The position numbers and the translations under genes were made by a program. From Zoogloeaceae bacterium (GTDB lineage: Bacteria > Pseudomonadota > Gammaproteobacteria > Burkholderiales > Rhodocyclaceae), in assembly GCA_031273565.1 (NCBI GenBank), contig JAISRR010000048.1, positions 1 to 41,298 on the forward strand: a stretch of DNA of 41,298 nt, written 5' to 3'. The notes under the pieces are model-generated. The model had not been told where the DNA came from. It worked only from the letters and a program-made list of their open reading frames with translations, and made no database searches. This document shows, in pieces, positions 17,066 through 25,927 of the stretch (position 1 is the first letter of the stretch; each line of letters opens with the position of its first letter).

Positions 17066-18463
17066 TTAGTTCTCAAGTCCTCTGGCAAGCCGCGCCAGGG
17101 CGCGTTCGCGTCCGATCAGGGCGATGACCGCGTCGACAGAAGGCGTTTGCGCCTGCCCGGTGAGGATAACGCGCAGAGGCATGGCGAGTTTGGGCATCTT
17201 GAGGCCGTGTTTTTCGATCGTCGCTTTGATGAGTGCGCCGATGGCGGGCACATCCCAGGTAACCTGTCGCAATCCTTCCGCGAAATCAGCCAGGGCCGGA
17301 CGAGCTTCATCACCCAGATGCTTTTGCAACACTTCCGGCGCGGGGCGGGCATCGGTATAGAACCCGATCAGGGCGTCGGCGAGCGCGTTCAGGGTGTTGC
17401 AACGTTCCACATAGAGGGCGACGGCTTCGACGAGATCGGGCGCGTCGCCATCGAGTTGCGCGCCACGCGCCTGCAACCGCGGAACGAGCTTTTCCGCCAG
17501 CGCCGCTGTCGGCATCTGCTTCATGTAGTGCTGGTTGAGCCAGAGCAGTTTTTCGGTATTGAACCGGGCGGCGGACGGTGTGATGTGCGTAAGGTCGAAC
17601 CACGCCACAAACTCGTCGCGGGAGAAAATTTCATCGTCGCCGTGTGACCAGCTCAGACGGGCAAGGTAGTTGCATACCGCTTCCGGCAGAAAACCATCGT
17701 CATCGTATTGCATCACCGAAACCGCGCCGTGCCGCTTGGAAAGTTTTGCGCCGTCGTCGCCCAGAATCATGGAAAGGTGCGCGTACTGCGGCACGACCGC
17801 TCCCAGCGCCTTCAGGATGTTGATCTGGCGCGGCGTATTGTTGACATGGTCGTCGCCGCGAATCACCTGGGTAATTCCCATATCCCAATCATCGACCACC
17901 ACGCAAAAATTGTAGGTCGGCGTGCCGTCGGCGCGAGCAATGATGAGGTCGTCCAGTTCGCTGTTGGCGAACTCGATGCGCCCCTTGACCATATCCTCCC
18001 AGGCCACCACGCCTGATGGCGGATTTTTGAAGCGAATGACGGGCGCGACGCCTGCGGGCGGTTCAGGCAGGGTCTTGCCCGCTTCGGGACGCCAGCGACC
18101 ATCGTAACGCGGCTTTTCACCGCTGGCGCGTTGCGCCTCGCGCAAGCGGTTCAATTCATCGGGCGGCATGTAACAGGGGTAGGCGCTGCCCTCGGCCAGC
18201 ATTTGCCGGATCACTTCCTTGTAACGATCCATGCGCTTCGTCTGGTAATACGGGCCTTCATCATGCGTCAGACCCAGCCAGGCCATGCCGTCGAGAATGG
18301 CCTGAACCGCTTCCGGCGTGGAACGTTCAATGTCGGTGTCCTCGACGCGCAAAATGAATTGCCCGCCGTGATGACGGGCATAGGCCCAGGAAAACAGCGC
18401 CGTACGAGCGCCGCCGATATGCAGGTAGCCGGTAGGACTGGGAGCGAAACGGGTGCGAATCAT
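17066..18463 (-). CDS. gltX: Glutamyl-tRNA synthetase
   Basis: 465 aa, class I aminoacyl-tRNA synthetase charging tRNA-Glu. The N-terminal [20 protein letters not shown] holds the HIGH-type motif. Then come [22 protein letters not shown] and [14 protein letters not shown], followed by the KMSKS-type loop [11 protein letters not shown]. The anticodon-binding domain occupies the last third. I start at the ATG giving MIRTRF; an open extension of 25 codons upstream overlaps the terminator of the tRNA gene and has no family match. The unrelated tRNA-Val gene lies upstream on the same strand, separated by that terminator. Confidence 0.96.
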   Translation of the reverse strand: MIRTRFAPSPTGYLHIGGARTALFSWAYARHHGGQFILRVEDTDIERSTPEAVQAILDGMAWLGLTHDEGPYYQTKRMDRYKEVIRQMLAEGSAYPCYMPPDELNRLREAQRASGEKPRYDGRWRPEAGKTLPEPPAGVAPVIRFKNPPSGVVAWEDMVKGRIEFANSELDDLIIARADGTPTYNFCVVVDDWDMGITQVIRGDDHVNNTPRQINILKALGAVVPQYAHLSMILGDDGAKLSKRHGAVSVMQYDDDGFLPEAVCNYLARLSWSHGDDEIFSRDEFVAWFDLTHITPSAARFNTEKLLWLNQHYMKQMPTAALAEKLVPRLQARGAQLDGDAPDLVEAVALYVERCNTLNALADALIGFYTDARPAPEVLQKHLGDEARPALADFAEGLRQVTWDVPAIGALIKATIEKHGLKMPKLAMPLRVILTGQAQTPSVDAVIALIGRERALARLARGLEN

Positions 18464-18512
18464 GATGATAGGCGTACAGGAAAAAGCAATGGATAAGCAC
18501 GCACCGCCAGAA

Positions 18513-18556
18513 CAAAAACCCGCAAAGCCTTGTAACACAAGGACGCTGCGGGTTTT
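18513..18556 (-). terminator. Terminator after tRNA-Val
   Basis: On the minus strand AAAACCCGCA pairs with TGCGGGTTTT, with a nested CCTTG/CAAGG stem, followed by a T run (GGGTTTTTGTT). It lies between the tRNA and gltX. Confidence 0.75.
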
Positions 18557-18570
18557 CCGGGATGTGTAAA

Positions 18571-18647
18571 TGGTGGGTGGTACTGGACTCGAACCAGTGA
18601 CCCCTGCCGTGTGAAGGCAGTGCTCATACCAACTGAGCTAACCACCC
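18571..18647 (-). tRNA. tRNA-Val (anticodon CAC)
   Basis: 77 nt including an encoded CCA. The acceptor stem GGGTGGT/ACCACCC is perfect, and the D arm is GCTC...GAGC. The anticodon stem CTGCC/GGCAG encloses the loop TTCACAC (anticodon CAC, reading GUG). The T arm is ACTGG-TTCGAGT-CCAGT and the discriminator base is A. A strong upstream promoter and a downstream terminator make it a single-gene unit. Confidence 0.95.
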
Positions 18648-18666
18648 AGTGTCTCGAAAGGCGCGC

Positions 18667-18695
18667 ATTAAACCACAGCCGGATAGCGCAGTCAA
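18667..18695 (-). promoter_or_regulatory. Stable-RNA-type sigma-70 promoter of tRNA-Val
   Basis: On the minus strand TTGACT (18695-18690), an ideal 17-base spacer and TTTAAT (18672-18667), followed at once by the GC-rich discriminator GCGCGCC. Such discriminators are typical of stringently controlled tRNA and rRNA promoters. The start would be about 13 bases before the mature tRNA. Confidence 0.75.
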
Positions 18696-18734
18696 ACGTC
18701 GACCGTCATGTCTGTCACGCATCCCGGCGCTTTC

Positions 18735-19154
18735 TTAATGCAATACCCGATATTCTTTTTCCGGCCTCAAGATGGGGCTTGAGCCGGGAGAAGCGTGACG
18801 ACAGACCAGCCGCCAGCCGTGCGGACCGCGCAGGTAAACGTGGGTGGCCTGAATCGGCCCGCTCGCGTCCCTGCCCGCGTGCAATTGTTCAATCAGGTGG
18901 CGCACCACCATCATCATGCCCTGCCACTGGGCGATGGCCTGATGGCGGATTTCAACCCTGGGGTCGTTCAGAATACTGCGCCAGCTTGACTGGATGGCGG
19001 CGAAGCCGACCAGATGCGCGCCGCTGGGATGGATGCAGACGATTTCCTCGTCTTCCGCCCAGACCGTCATCAGGGCTGTCAGGTTGCGTTTTTCGATGGC
19101 CTTGTAAAAAGCGGCCTCGACATCTTCCGGAGAGGAGAAACTGTTGTTGGACAT
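18735..19154 (-). CDS. NTF2-like (SnoaL/DUF4440-type) domain protein
   Basis: 139 aa, one NTF2-like fold. It starts SPEDVEAAFYKAIEKRNLTALMTVWAEDEE, has the CIHPSGAHLVGFAAIQSSW block common to this family, and ends with THVYLRGPHGWRLVCRHASP. Members range from enzymes to ligand-binding proteins, and the role of this one is unknown. The start is the ATG giving MSNNSFSS, 5 bases after the waaF stop, so it is the last gene of the ilvE-waaF run. The tRNA promoter begins 40 bases beyond its stop. Confidence 0.82.
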   Translation of the reverse strand: MSNNSFSSPEDVEAAFYKAIEKRNLTALMTVWAEDEEIVCIHPSGAHLVGFAAIQSSWRSILNDPRVEIRHQAIAQWQGMMMVVRHLIEQLHAGRDASGPIQATHVYLRGPHGWRLVCRHASPGSSPILRPEKEYRVLH

Positions 19155-19159
19155 GGCGT

Positions 19160-20194
19160 TCAGTTCAGGCGGGCCTGACACATTTCAAGCACCTGGGCGG
19201 GAAGCAGCTTTTCCAGGCAATCGGTATGCCCATATGGACAAACCCGTTTGAAACAGGGACTGCACGGCATATTCGTACGCATCACGGTCGCTTTCGGGGA
19301 AAGCGGCGGCGTGAAATCCGGTGAGGAGGAACCGAACAGGGCGATGGTGGGGCGATCCAGCGCGGCGGCGACGTGCATCAGGCCGGAATCGTTGCAGACC
19401 ACGAGGCTCGCCTGGGCGATCAGGTCGATGGCCTGGTCGATGCGGGTGCGTCCGCAAAGGTTGCGACAATCGCCGGGCACCTGGATGCGGATGCTTTCCG
19501 CGATGGGATGATCCTTGCTGGAGCCGAGCAACCAGACAGGGTGCCCCGTCCGCACCAGTTCCCAGGCCAGAGCAGTGAAATGTCTGGCAGGCCAGCGTTT
19601 GGCGGGGCCGTATTCGGCGCCGGGACAGAGCACGACCGGGCGCATGGCATTGGAATCACCTTCCTGCGCCAGCCCCAACGCGGTCAGCACGGCAGTCTGT
19701 TGACCGCGCGAAGAAATCAAACGCGGCGGCGCGACCGGACGGGTCAGCAGCTTGCCGAGCGGTTCCGCCAGTTGGGCAAAGCGTTCGACCATCAGGGGCA
19801 GCGCCGCCTTGTTGAGACGATGGCGTTCGTTGATCAGTCCGAAACGACATTCGCCGAGAAACCCGATGCGACGGGGAATGTCGGCGAGCCAGGGCACGAG
19901 CGCGGATTTGAAGGAGTTGGGCAGGATATAGGCGCGGTCATAGGCGCTCTGTTTGAGTTCGCGGGCGAGGCGCAAACGTTGCATCAGGTTCAGTTCGCCG
20001 TGCGCGAAGGGTGAAGGGCGCACCGCCGAAATTTCCGCCATGCGGGAGAGCACCGGACGCACCCAGGCGGGCGCCAGCGCGTCGATTCTAAGCTGCGGGT
20101 TTTGCGCCTTCAAGCGGGCAAAGAGCGGCTGCGCCATGATGGCGTCGCCAATCCAGGAAGGCGCAATAACGAGGGCGCGTTCTTCAGCGGACAT
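19160..20194 (-). CDS. waaF: ADP-heptose:LPS heptosyltransferase II
   Basis: 344 aa, GT9-family glycosyltransferase that adds the second L-glycero-D-manno-heptose to the LPS inner core at the cytoplasmic face of the inner membrane. Diagnostic stretches are APSWIGDAIMAQPLFARLK at the start, LPNSFKSALVPWLADIPRRIGF, CPGAEYGPAKRWPARHFTAL and NDSGLMHVAAALDRPTIALFGSSSPDFTPP in the sugar-nucleotide domain, and CFKRVCPYGHTDCLEKL near the end. Its start overlaps a tiny membrane ORF; the NTF2-like gene follows 5 bases after its stop. Confidence 0.94.
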   Translation of the reverse strand: MSAEERALVIAPSWIGDAIMAQPLFARLKAQNPQLRIDALAPAWVRPVLSRMAEISAVRPSPFAHGELNLMQRLRLARELKQSAYDRAYILPNSFKSALVPWLADIPRRIGFLGECRFGLINERHRLNKAALPLMVERFAQLAEPLGKLLTRPVAPPRLISSRGQQTAVLTALGLAQEGDSNAMRPVVLCPGAEYGPAKRWPARHFTALAWELVRTGHPVWLLGSSKDHPIAESIRIQVPGDCRNLCGRTRIDQAIDLIAQASLVVCNDSGLMHVAAALDRPTIALFGSSSPDFTPPLSPKATVMRTNMPCSPCFKRVCPYGHTDCLEKLLPAQVLEMCQARLN

Positions 20195-20324
20195 GTTTTG
20201 CCTTGCCGGACTTCAGGACACCCGCGCCGAAAGTTACCGCAATGAAAACATAAAGCATGAAGCGCCAATGCGCGCGGAACAGCGCATCGTAGCGACCATC
20301 ATCGTGATTTTCATCGGCCAACAT
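20184..20324 (-). CDS. Small single-span membrane protein, unknown
   Basis: A 46-codon frame between ilvE and waaF: MLADENHDDGRYDALFRAHW, then RFMLYVFIAVTFGAGVLKSG. It would be a single transmembrane helix with an acidic N-terminus and a basic tail. GGGAG lies 4 bases before the ATG (20324). An in-frame ATG five codons upstream (20339) is a less supported alternative. It overlaps the waaF start by 11 bases, as coupled genes do, and lies in the slot where many betaproteobacteria have a small zinc-finger protein gene, but no Cys motif is present. Not recognised. Confidence 0.5.
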   Translation of the reverse strand: MLADENHDDGRYDALFRAHWRFMLYVFIAVTFGAGVLKSGKAKHVR

Positions 20325-20353
20325 CCGGCTCCCGGTCATGCGCTATAAACCGC

Positions 20354-21277
20354 TCAAATGTCCGCCAGCCAGTCTTTATGCGCGGAGGAACGTCCGTATA
20401 CCACGTCAAAGTATTTTTCCTGCAAACGTTGGGTGATGGGGCCGCGCGAACCGCTGCCGATGGGGCGGTCGTCGAGTTCGCGGATGGGCGTGACTTCGGC
20501 GGCGGTGCCGGTAAAAAAGGCTTCGTCCGCGCAATACACTTCGTCGCGGGTGATGCGTTTTTCCCTGACCGGAATACCCAGTTCGCCCGCCAGCCGCATC
20601 ACCGTATCGCGGGTAATGCCTTCCAGACAGGCGGTGAGTTCAGGCGTATAGATCTGGCCGTTTTTGACGATGAACACGTTTTCGCCGGAACCTTCGGCCA
20701 CGTAGCCTTCCGGGTCGAGCAGCATGGCTTCGTCGTATCCGGCGGCGGTGACTTCGTTGTTGGCGAGAATGGAGTTGATGTAGTGCCCGGAGGCTTTCGC
20801 CCGCACCATCGAGATATTGACGTGATGGCGGGTAAAGCTGGAAATCTTGACGCGAATACCCTGTTGGAGCGCGTCTTCACCCAGATAAGCGCCCCACGGC
20901 CAGGCGGCGATGATGACATGCACCTGAGCGCCGCGCGGCGAAACGCCCATTTTTTCCGAGCCGTAAAACGCCAGCGGGCGCAGGTAACCGGTTTCGAGCT
21001 TGTTGGCGCGCAGCACTTCCTTGTGCGCTTCGTTGAGGGTCGCCTTGTCGAAAGGCATCTCCATCTGGAAAATGCGGGCGGAATTGAACAGTCGATCGGT
21101 GTGCGCGTCCAGACGGAAAATGACCGTCCTGCCAGCGTCCGTCCGGTAAGCGCGCAATCCTTCAAAAATTCCCATCCCGTAATGCAGAGAGTGGGTCAGA
21201 ACGTGTGTGGTGGCGTCCCGCCACGGAACCAGTTTGCCATCGTACCAAATAAAACCATCCCGATCTGACATGGACAT
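20354..21277 (-). CDS. ilvE: Branched-chain amino acid aminotransferase
   Basis: 307 aa, fold-type IV PLP enzyme interconverting Val, Leu and Ile with their 2-keto acids. Motifs are intact: HYGMGIFEGLRAY near the N-terminus, the PLP lysine in RAKASGHYINSILANNE, and EGYVAEGSGENVFIV, followed by GITRDTVM and AFFTGTAAEVTPI. I chose the ATG at 21277 because GGAG lies 8-10 bases upstream; the next ATG is two codons on. A long in-frame extension upstream crosses the AGAAGAC repeats and nudJ and is not coding. It is the first gene of the ilvE-small ORF-waaF-NTF2 run. Confidence 0.95.
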   Translation of the reverse strand: MSMSDRDGFIWYDGKLVPWRDATTHVLTHSLHYGMGIFEGLRAYRTDAGRTVIFRLDAHTDRLFNSARIFQMEMPFDKATLNEAHKEVLRANKLETGYLRPLAFYGSEKMGVSPRGAQVHVIIAAWPWGAYLGEDALQQGIRVKISSFTRHHVNISMVRAKASGHYINSILANNEVTAAGYDEAMLLDPEGYVAEGSGENVFIVKNGQIYTPELTACLEGITRDTVMRLAGELGIPVREKRITRDEVYCADEAFFTGTAAEVTPIRELDDRPIGSGSRGPITQRLQEKYFDVVYGRSSAHKDWLADI

Positions 21278-21336
21278 GATGTGCGCTCTCCTCGCGTAAA
21301 AATCAACCAAAGTTGAACATTCTAGCGCATCGGCGG

Positions 21337-21450
21337 TCAGAAGACAGAAGACAGAAGACGGCAGACAGGGTAGATTATCGGCGGCGTTGCTGCTGACCCC
21401 GACTGTTGACGGCGCCGCCATCGTCAAATTTTCCACCCCCTGTCTTCTGA
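21337..21450. repeat. AGAAGAC tandem repeat with a distant inverted copy
   Basis: Three perfect tandem copies of AGAAGAC occupy 21339-21359. TCAGAAGACAG (21337-21347) is perfectly inverted as CTGTCTTCTGA at 21440-21450, three bases before the nudJ start. The motif is shared with the repeat at 16983-17036. The array lies between the divergent ilvE and nudJ genes. Confidence 0.7.
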
Positions 21451-21452
21451 AA

Positions 21453-21908
21453 ATGATTGAACGCCTCTGGAAACCCAATGTCACCGTCGCCGCCCTCGTG
21501 CCGCGCGATGGAAAATTTTTGCTGGTGGAAGAAGAAACCAACGCCGGAGTCCGTCTCAATCAACCCGCAGGTCATCTGGAGCAGGGCGAATCCCTGCTGG
21601 AAGCCGTGGTGCGCGAGTGCCGCGAAGAAACCGGCTACGATTTTTGCCCGCAATACCTGGTCGGCATCTACCAGAGTCCCCGTCCGGACAGCGATATCAC
21701 TTACCTGCGTTTCGCTTTTGCGGGCGAGGTGGTGGGCTACGACCCCGAACGACCGCTCGACGCGGGCATCATTGCGCCGCATTGGCTGACGCCTGCCGCC
21801 CTGCGCGCCGCGCCGGAAAAACTGCGCAGCCGGATGGTGCTGGCCTGCATCGAAGACTGCCTGTCCGGAAAACGCCTGCCCCTTGACGTCATCACCCATT
21901 ACGAATGA
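21453..21908 (+). CDS. nudJ: Nudix hydrolase NudJ-like
   Basis: 151 aa with a full Nudix box, G40-x5-E46-x7-R54-E55-x2-E58-E59-x-G61, within the stretch from PAGHLEQGES to CREETGYDF. NudJ hydrolyses nucleoside di- and triphosphates and HMP-PP. The NVTVAALVPRDGKFLLVEE start, and a location close to mnmA as in E. coli, favour NudJ. The ATG at 21453 gives the family N-terminus. The stop overlaps the next start by 4 bases (ATGA), so translation is coupled to the secreted hypothetical protein that separates it from mnmA. Confidence 0.88.
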   Translation: MIERLWKPNVTVAALVPRDGKFLLVEEETNAGVRLNQPAGHLEQGESLLEAVVRECREETGYDFCPQYLVGIYQSPRPDSDITYLRFAFAGEVVGYDPERPLDAGIIAPHWLTPAALRAAPEKLRSRMVLACIEDCLSGKRLPLDVITHYE

Positions 21909-22486
21909 CCTCCCGTTTTTTGTACTGCCTGCCGCTATTCTTCTGCGTGAGCATTTTGCCCCTTCCGGCCAACGCAGAGGACGCCACGCTGGAAATCTGC
22001 TTCAACTACAGTTGCGTCACGCGCCGACCGGTTACTGTCGACAGCTCGCGTCTGCGCGTGTTGACGCAGGATTTGCAACAGGCGCAGGATGCGGCGGAAG
22101 AACGGGCGCGCCTGTCTGTCGTCATCGGCAGGCTTTACGCCCTGGCTGCGGAACAGACGCCCATCGGCAACGACAAGGGCGGAAATTTCGCCGACGACGG
22201 GGTGTTCGGACGCATGGACTGCATCGACCACTCCACCACCACCACCGCTTTTTTGCGTTTGCTGGTGGAACAGGGCGGCCTGCGCTGGCATAAAGTGCTG
22301 CCGCCCGCGCGCAGGCTGCGTTTCTGGCTGTTGCAGCATTTTTCGGCGCAGATTGAGGAACAGCCAACGGCGGAAACAACGGAAGGCCGGAAATATGTCG
22401 TCGATAGCTGGTTTGTCGACAATGGCGAAGCCGCCATCATTTTGCCGCTGGAAGCCTGGGAAAAAGGAGAAGGGCCGGATGTCTGA
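21905..22486 (+). CDS. Secreted hypothetical protein inserted between nudJ and mnmA
   Basis: 193 aa with a Sec signal ([20 protein letters not shown], cut before EDA). The mature part has two near-N-terminal Cys ([13 protein letters not shown]), a helical stretch, [19 protein letters not shown] and [22 protein letters not shown] know no function. [13 protein letters not shown]...G and VDSWF look conserved enough to suggest an enzyme or peptidase-like fold, but this is only an impression. It overlaps nudJ by 4 bases and mnmA by 8, so the three genes form one tightly coupled operon. Confidence 0.8.
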   Translation: MTSRFLYCLPLFFCVSILPLPANAEDATLEICFNYSCVTRRPVTVDSSRLRVLTQDLQQAQDAAEERARLSVVIGRLYALAAEQTPIGNDKGGNFADDGVFGRMDCIDHSTTTTAFLRLLVEQGGLRWHKVLPPARRLRFWLLQHFSAQIEEQPTAETTEGRKYVVDSWFVDNGEAAIILPLEAWEKGEGPDV

Positions 22487-23576
22487 AAAAGGAAAAACCG
22501 TGATTGTTGGACTTTCCGGGGGCGTGGATTCCTCGGTGGCCGCCCTCCTGCTGCGGCAACAGGGCTACCACGTCATCGGCATGTTCATGAAAAACTGGGA
22601 AGACGATGACACGGAAGAATACTGTTCCTCGCGCCAGGATTTGATCGACGTAATGAGCATCGCCGATGTGCTCAGCATCGACGTGGAAGTGGTGAATTTC
22701 GCCGCTGAATACCGCGAGCGGGTATTTGCCGAATTCCTGCGCGAATATCAGGCGGGACGCACGCCCAACCCGGATGTGCTCTGCAATTCCGAAATCAAGT
22801 TCAAGGCTTTTCTCGACCACGCCATAAAACTGGGCGCCGACGCCATCGCCACCGGCCACTACGCGGGCGTACGCGAATTCGACGGGCATTATCAACTTCT
22901 GAAGGCCGAGGATGGCGCCAAAGACCAGAGCTATTTTCTCTATCGCCTGAATCAGGCGCAGCTCTCAAAAACCCTGTTTCCGCTGGCCAGGCTTTACAAA
23001 CGCGATGTACGCAAGATTGCCGCCGACGCCAATCTGCATGTCGCCGCCAAGAAAGACTCCACCGGCATCTGCTTCATCGGCGAGCGTCCGTTCAAGGATT
23101 TTCTGAGCCGCTATCTGCCGCCCCGAAAGGGTGAAATCCGGCGGCTGGAGGACGACAAACTGCTCGGCGAACACGATGGCCTGATGTATCACACCCTCGG
23201 ACAACGCAAGGGGCTTTGCATCGGCGGCCTGAAAGAAACGGGAAAAAACGGGGAACACACAGCGTGGTTCGTCGCGGGCAAAAATATGGAAAAGAATGTG
23301 CTCTACGTGGTGCAAGGCCACGATCACCCGGCCCTGTCCTGCGACCGGCTCGTCGCCGAACAACTCTCCTGGATTGCCGGAAGCGCGCCCCGAAGCCATT
23401 GGGTTTACGCGGCCAAGCCGCGTTACCGCAGCGAAGACGCGCCCTGTGAAATCGAACGGGTAGACCACGAAAGCTGCGAAATCCGCTTCGCCCAGGCGCA
23501 ATGGGCGCTGACGCCCGGACAATCGGTCGTCGTCTATGAAAGTCGGGTGTGTCTGGGCGGCGGGATAATCCGTTAA
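22479..23576 (+). CDS. mnmA: tRNA 2-thiouridylase MnmA
   Basis: 365 aa. MnmA activates U34 of tRNA-Lys, -Glu and -Gln with ATP and replaces O2 with sulfur relayed from IscS/Tus. The PP-loop SGGVDSS is at residues 13-19. The catalytic Cys pair is C102 ([12 protein letters not shown]) and C198 ([12 protein letters not shown]), with the tRNA-contact block TGHYAG between. The ATG at 22479 has AAAGGAGA about 8 bases upstream; a much longer open frame (from 22089) overlaps the previous gene and is not used. Confidence 0.96.
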   Translation: MSEKGKTVIVGLSGGVDSSVAALLLRQQGYHVIGMFMKNWEDDDTEEYCSSRQDLIDVMSIADVLSIDVEVVNFAAEYRERVFAEFLREYQAGRTPNPDVLCNSEIKFKAFLDHAIKLGADAIATGHYAGVREFDGHYQLLKAEDGAKDQSYFLYRLNQAQLSKTLFPLARLYKRDVRKIAADANLHVAAKKDSTGICFIGERPFKDFLSRYLPPRKGEIRRLEDDKLLGEHDGLMYHTLGQRKGLCIGGLKETGKNGEHTAWFVAGKNMEKNVLYVVQGHDHPALSCDRLVAEQLSWIAGSAPRSHWVYAAKPRYRSEDAPCEIERVDHESCEIRFAQAQWALTPGQSVVVYESRVCLGGGIIR

Positions 23577-23721
23577 AACGCCTTCATGGTCGCTGGCGTC
23601 ATTGGCGGGCGCGCCCGTCGGCAGGCAGGGCGAAGACACGGTGCTTCCCCCGGCTTAACCGCCGTTTAACGCGCCAACTTCTGGGGGCAGTTCAAGCGGT
23701 CCCATCGCCCTGTTCAGGCAA

Positions 23722-23758
23722 ACCAGCCCGTTTCCGCCTGTCTGCGGGAAGGGCTGGT
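23722..23758 (-). terminator. Hairpin after the chemoreceptor gene
   Basis: ACCAGCCC (23722-23729) pairs with GGGCTGGT (23751-23758), with an inner TTCCGC/GCGGGAA stem. It lies 10 bases beyond the minus-strand stop; the T tract is weak (GGTTTGCC). The rest of 23577-23767 shows nothing. Confidence 0.5.
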
Positions 23759-23767
23759 CGTTGCCGT

Positions 23768-25432
23768 TTATACCTTGAATTCGTTCAGCGTCGTGTTGAC
23801 ATCCTGCGCCAGTTGTTCGAGTTGGCGGACATTGGAGGCGGCTTCTTCTGCCGCCGCGTTGTTCTCGTCGGTCATTTGGGCGATGCTTTCCACATGGCGG
23901 GCGATGTCCTGACTGGCCTGGCTTTGTTCCTTCAGGGCGTTGGAGATTTCCGTCACCGCCTCCGAAACCCTGTTGGCGCCGTCGCGGATAGCGTGGATGC
24001 GTTCGTTGGCTTCCTCGGCCAGACTTTGGCCTTCGCCAACCTGTTGAACAACCCGCTCCATTTCCTCGACGGCTTCCCTGGCGGAAACCTGCATTTTGCC
24101 GATCATGGTGCTGATGTCACCTGTGGATTGCGCCGTACGCTCGGCCAGTTTTCTGACTTCATCCGCGACCACGGCAAAGCCTCTGCCCTGCTCACCTGCG
24201 CGCGCCGCTTCAATGGCTGCGTTCAGGGCAAGGAGATTGGTCTGGTCAGCGACTTCCTTGATGACCTGCACAACGCTGGAAATTTGTTGCGATTCCTCGC
24301 CCAGAACGCGAATGACTTCCGCCGCCCTGGTGACGGTGCCTGCGATTTCGCCCATTCTTGAGGTCGTGCGTTCGATGATCTGTCCACCTTCCGTCGCGGT
24401 TTCCCCGGCATGCTGCGACATGCCTTGCGCGTCTCCGGCGCTGTTGGCGACGGTATTGATGGAAACGGTCATTTCTTCAACCGAAGCAGCCATGGCGGAG
24501 GTGGAACTGCTCTGGCTGGCCGAGCTTTTCACCACCTGATCGGAAGCGACCGAAACCGAGGTGGCGATATTACTGACCGCGTTGACCTTGTGCTGAATGA
24601 CTTTGAACGATTCCTGCAACTTGCCCAACATGCCATTGAAGGCGGTCAGCATCTCGCCAACTTCATCGTTACTCTGTGTTTTGACGCGCAGGGCGAGATT
24701 TTGCTCGTCGGCGATTCGCACCACCGTATCGCGCGCTTCCTCGATGGGCCTGATGACGAAACGCTGCATGGAAAAAGTCATAAAGCCCAACAGGGCAAGC
24801 GCCAGCGCCATGATGATGTATTGCGCGACTTCCAGCATGTCTGAAGTCGCAGCGGCCTTCTTGACGGTCTGTTCGGCTTGCTTGTTGTTAAAATCAATCA
24901 GCAGGCGAATGACCTTCAGAATATCGTTTGCCAGGGAAGCGCGTTCCTTTTGCCCCTGACGGACGTGCTCGAAAAGCTCAATCCGGCTCTCAGGCGTGGG
25001 TTTTTCCACAAACTGCTCCGCCAGGGTGATTTCTCGTTTGATATACGCAATCCAGGGGTCCCATTTTTGCGCCAGTTCATCCCACAACAGCTTGCCTTCG
25101 GAGGAAATGCCGCTCGCCTCATATTTATCGTGCATTTCTTCCGCCTCGGCGATAGCCGGGCGATACTCTTCAAGGATCGTCTGGATGGCCCGGACAGCTT
25201 CTGCTTCGTCGGCGATGATTTCACGGGAGAGCAATTGGTAGGACATGAAACGCAGATTGGTGAAATCGTGTTCCAACTTGAGCATCATGGTGATTTTGGG
25301 CAGGCGCACGGAGTAGACCGCATCGGTGGCCTTGTTGGCGTCGTTGGCGGAATAAATGCCGAACGCACCGATCAGCACCATGCCGACGAACGAAAAAATC
25401 GACAACAGGATCAGCTTGCTCTTAATTTTCAT
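23768..25432 (-). CDS. Methyl-accepting chemotaxis protein, 4-helix-bundle sensor
   Basis: 554 aa. The first hydrophobic helix ([21 protein letters not shown]) is followed by a ~170-residue all-helical periplasmic domain of the 4HB_MCP kind. The second helix ([18 protein letters not shown]), a HAMP domain, and a long coiled coil follow. The hairpin tip [39 protein letters not shown] binds CheA/CheW. No pentapeptide tether for CheR is seen; the C-terminus is LNEFKV. AGGAGA lies 5 bases before the ATG. It is divergent from the other receptor across a 495-bp spacer. The ligand is unknown. Confidence 0.93.
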   Translation of the reverse strand: MKIKSKLILLSIFSFVGMVLIGAFGIYSANDANKATDAVYSVRLPKITMMLKLEHDFTNLRFMSYQLLSREIIADEAEAVRAIQTILEEYRPAIAEAEEMHDKYEASGISSEGKLLWDELAQKWDPWIAYIKREITLAEQFVEKPTPESRIELFEHVRQGQKERASLANDILKVIRLLIDFNNKQAEQTVKKAAATSDMLEVAQYIIMALALALLGFMTFSMQRFVIRPIEEARDTVVRIADEQNLALRVKTQSNDEVGEMLTAFNGMLGKLQESFKVIQHKVNAVSNIATSVSVASDQVVKSSASQSSSTSAMAASVEEMTVSINTVANSAGDAQGMSQHAGETATEGGQIIERTTSRMGEIAGTVTRAAEVIRVLGEESQQISSVVQVIKEVADQTNLLALNAAIEAARAGEQGRGFAVVADEVRKLAERTAQSTGDISTMIGKMQVSAREAVEEMERVVQQVGEGQSLAEEANERIHAIRDGANRVSEAVTEISNALKEQSQASQDIARHVESIAQMTDENNAAAEEAASNVRQLEQLAQDVNTTLNEFKV

Positions 25433-25927
25433 GATGTTCTCCTATATGATGCGGTTCATGGATTTCTCAAAATCCAGAATGATTGAAAATCTTTGCCATG
25501 CCGCGAACAAGCGAAGGTCCAGACAAAGAAAAATAGGGATGTATGAGGGATGGTAGTAACGCGATGGGTAAAATGCTCATGCAGTGCCTTATTGCGTGCG
25601 CATGTTATGGACTCATGTCGGATGCTATCAAAAAATCATGAAAAGTGTACATCAAAAACGGTTTCCCTCAGGGCGGATGCAATCCGTCGGGCACAGCCTT
25701 TCGAAAGCGCAACATGCGCAAAACCCTGCCCAAATGCGCCGCTTTGCGCCGAAGTCTGTGGTCAGCAGACAGCATTCTGCGTTGAAATGACGCGCCTGTC
25801 CAGAATATTGGCACACATGCGATCAGCTTACTGACCTGTCGACCTGAATCGGTAAATGGTTCATCATCCGATTGTTTTGGGGATATAACGCAAAACATAT
25901 TTATGACAATGCATTTGGGAGAAGATC
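25433..25927. promoter_or_regulatory. 495-bp divergent spacer between two chemoreceptor genes
   Basis: No credible gene is present; open frames here have poor composition and no ribosome sites. A possible plus-strand promoter is TTGTTT (25872-25877), 18 bases, CATATT (25896-25901), 27 bases before the receptor start. A small palindrome GGATTT/AAATCC near 25460-25475 lies in the minus-strand leader. I found no sigma-28 promoter with correct spacing. Confidence 0.3.

Noticed and set aside
25855-25876. Possible sigma-28 flagellar promoter before the second chemoreceptor
   Set aside because: TAAA and CCGAT are present but only 11 bases apart instead of about 15, and the -10 lacks its AA end.
25668-25898. 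A 76-codon minus-strand frame between the chemoreceptor genes
   Set aside because: No ribosome site, Arg-rich and no recognisable domain; composition looks non-coding.
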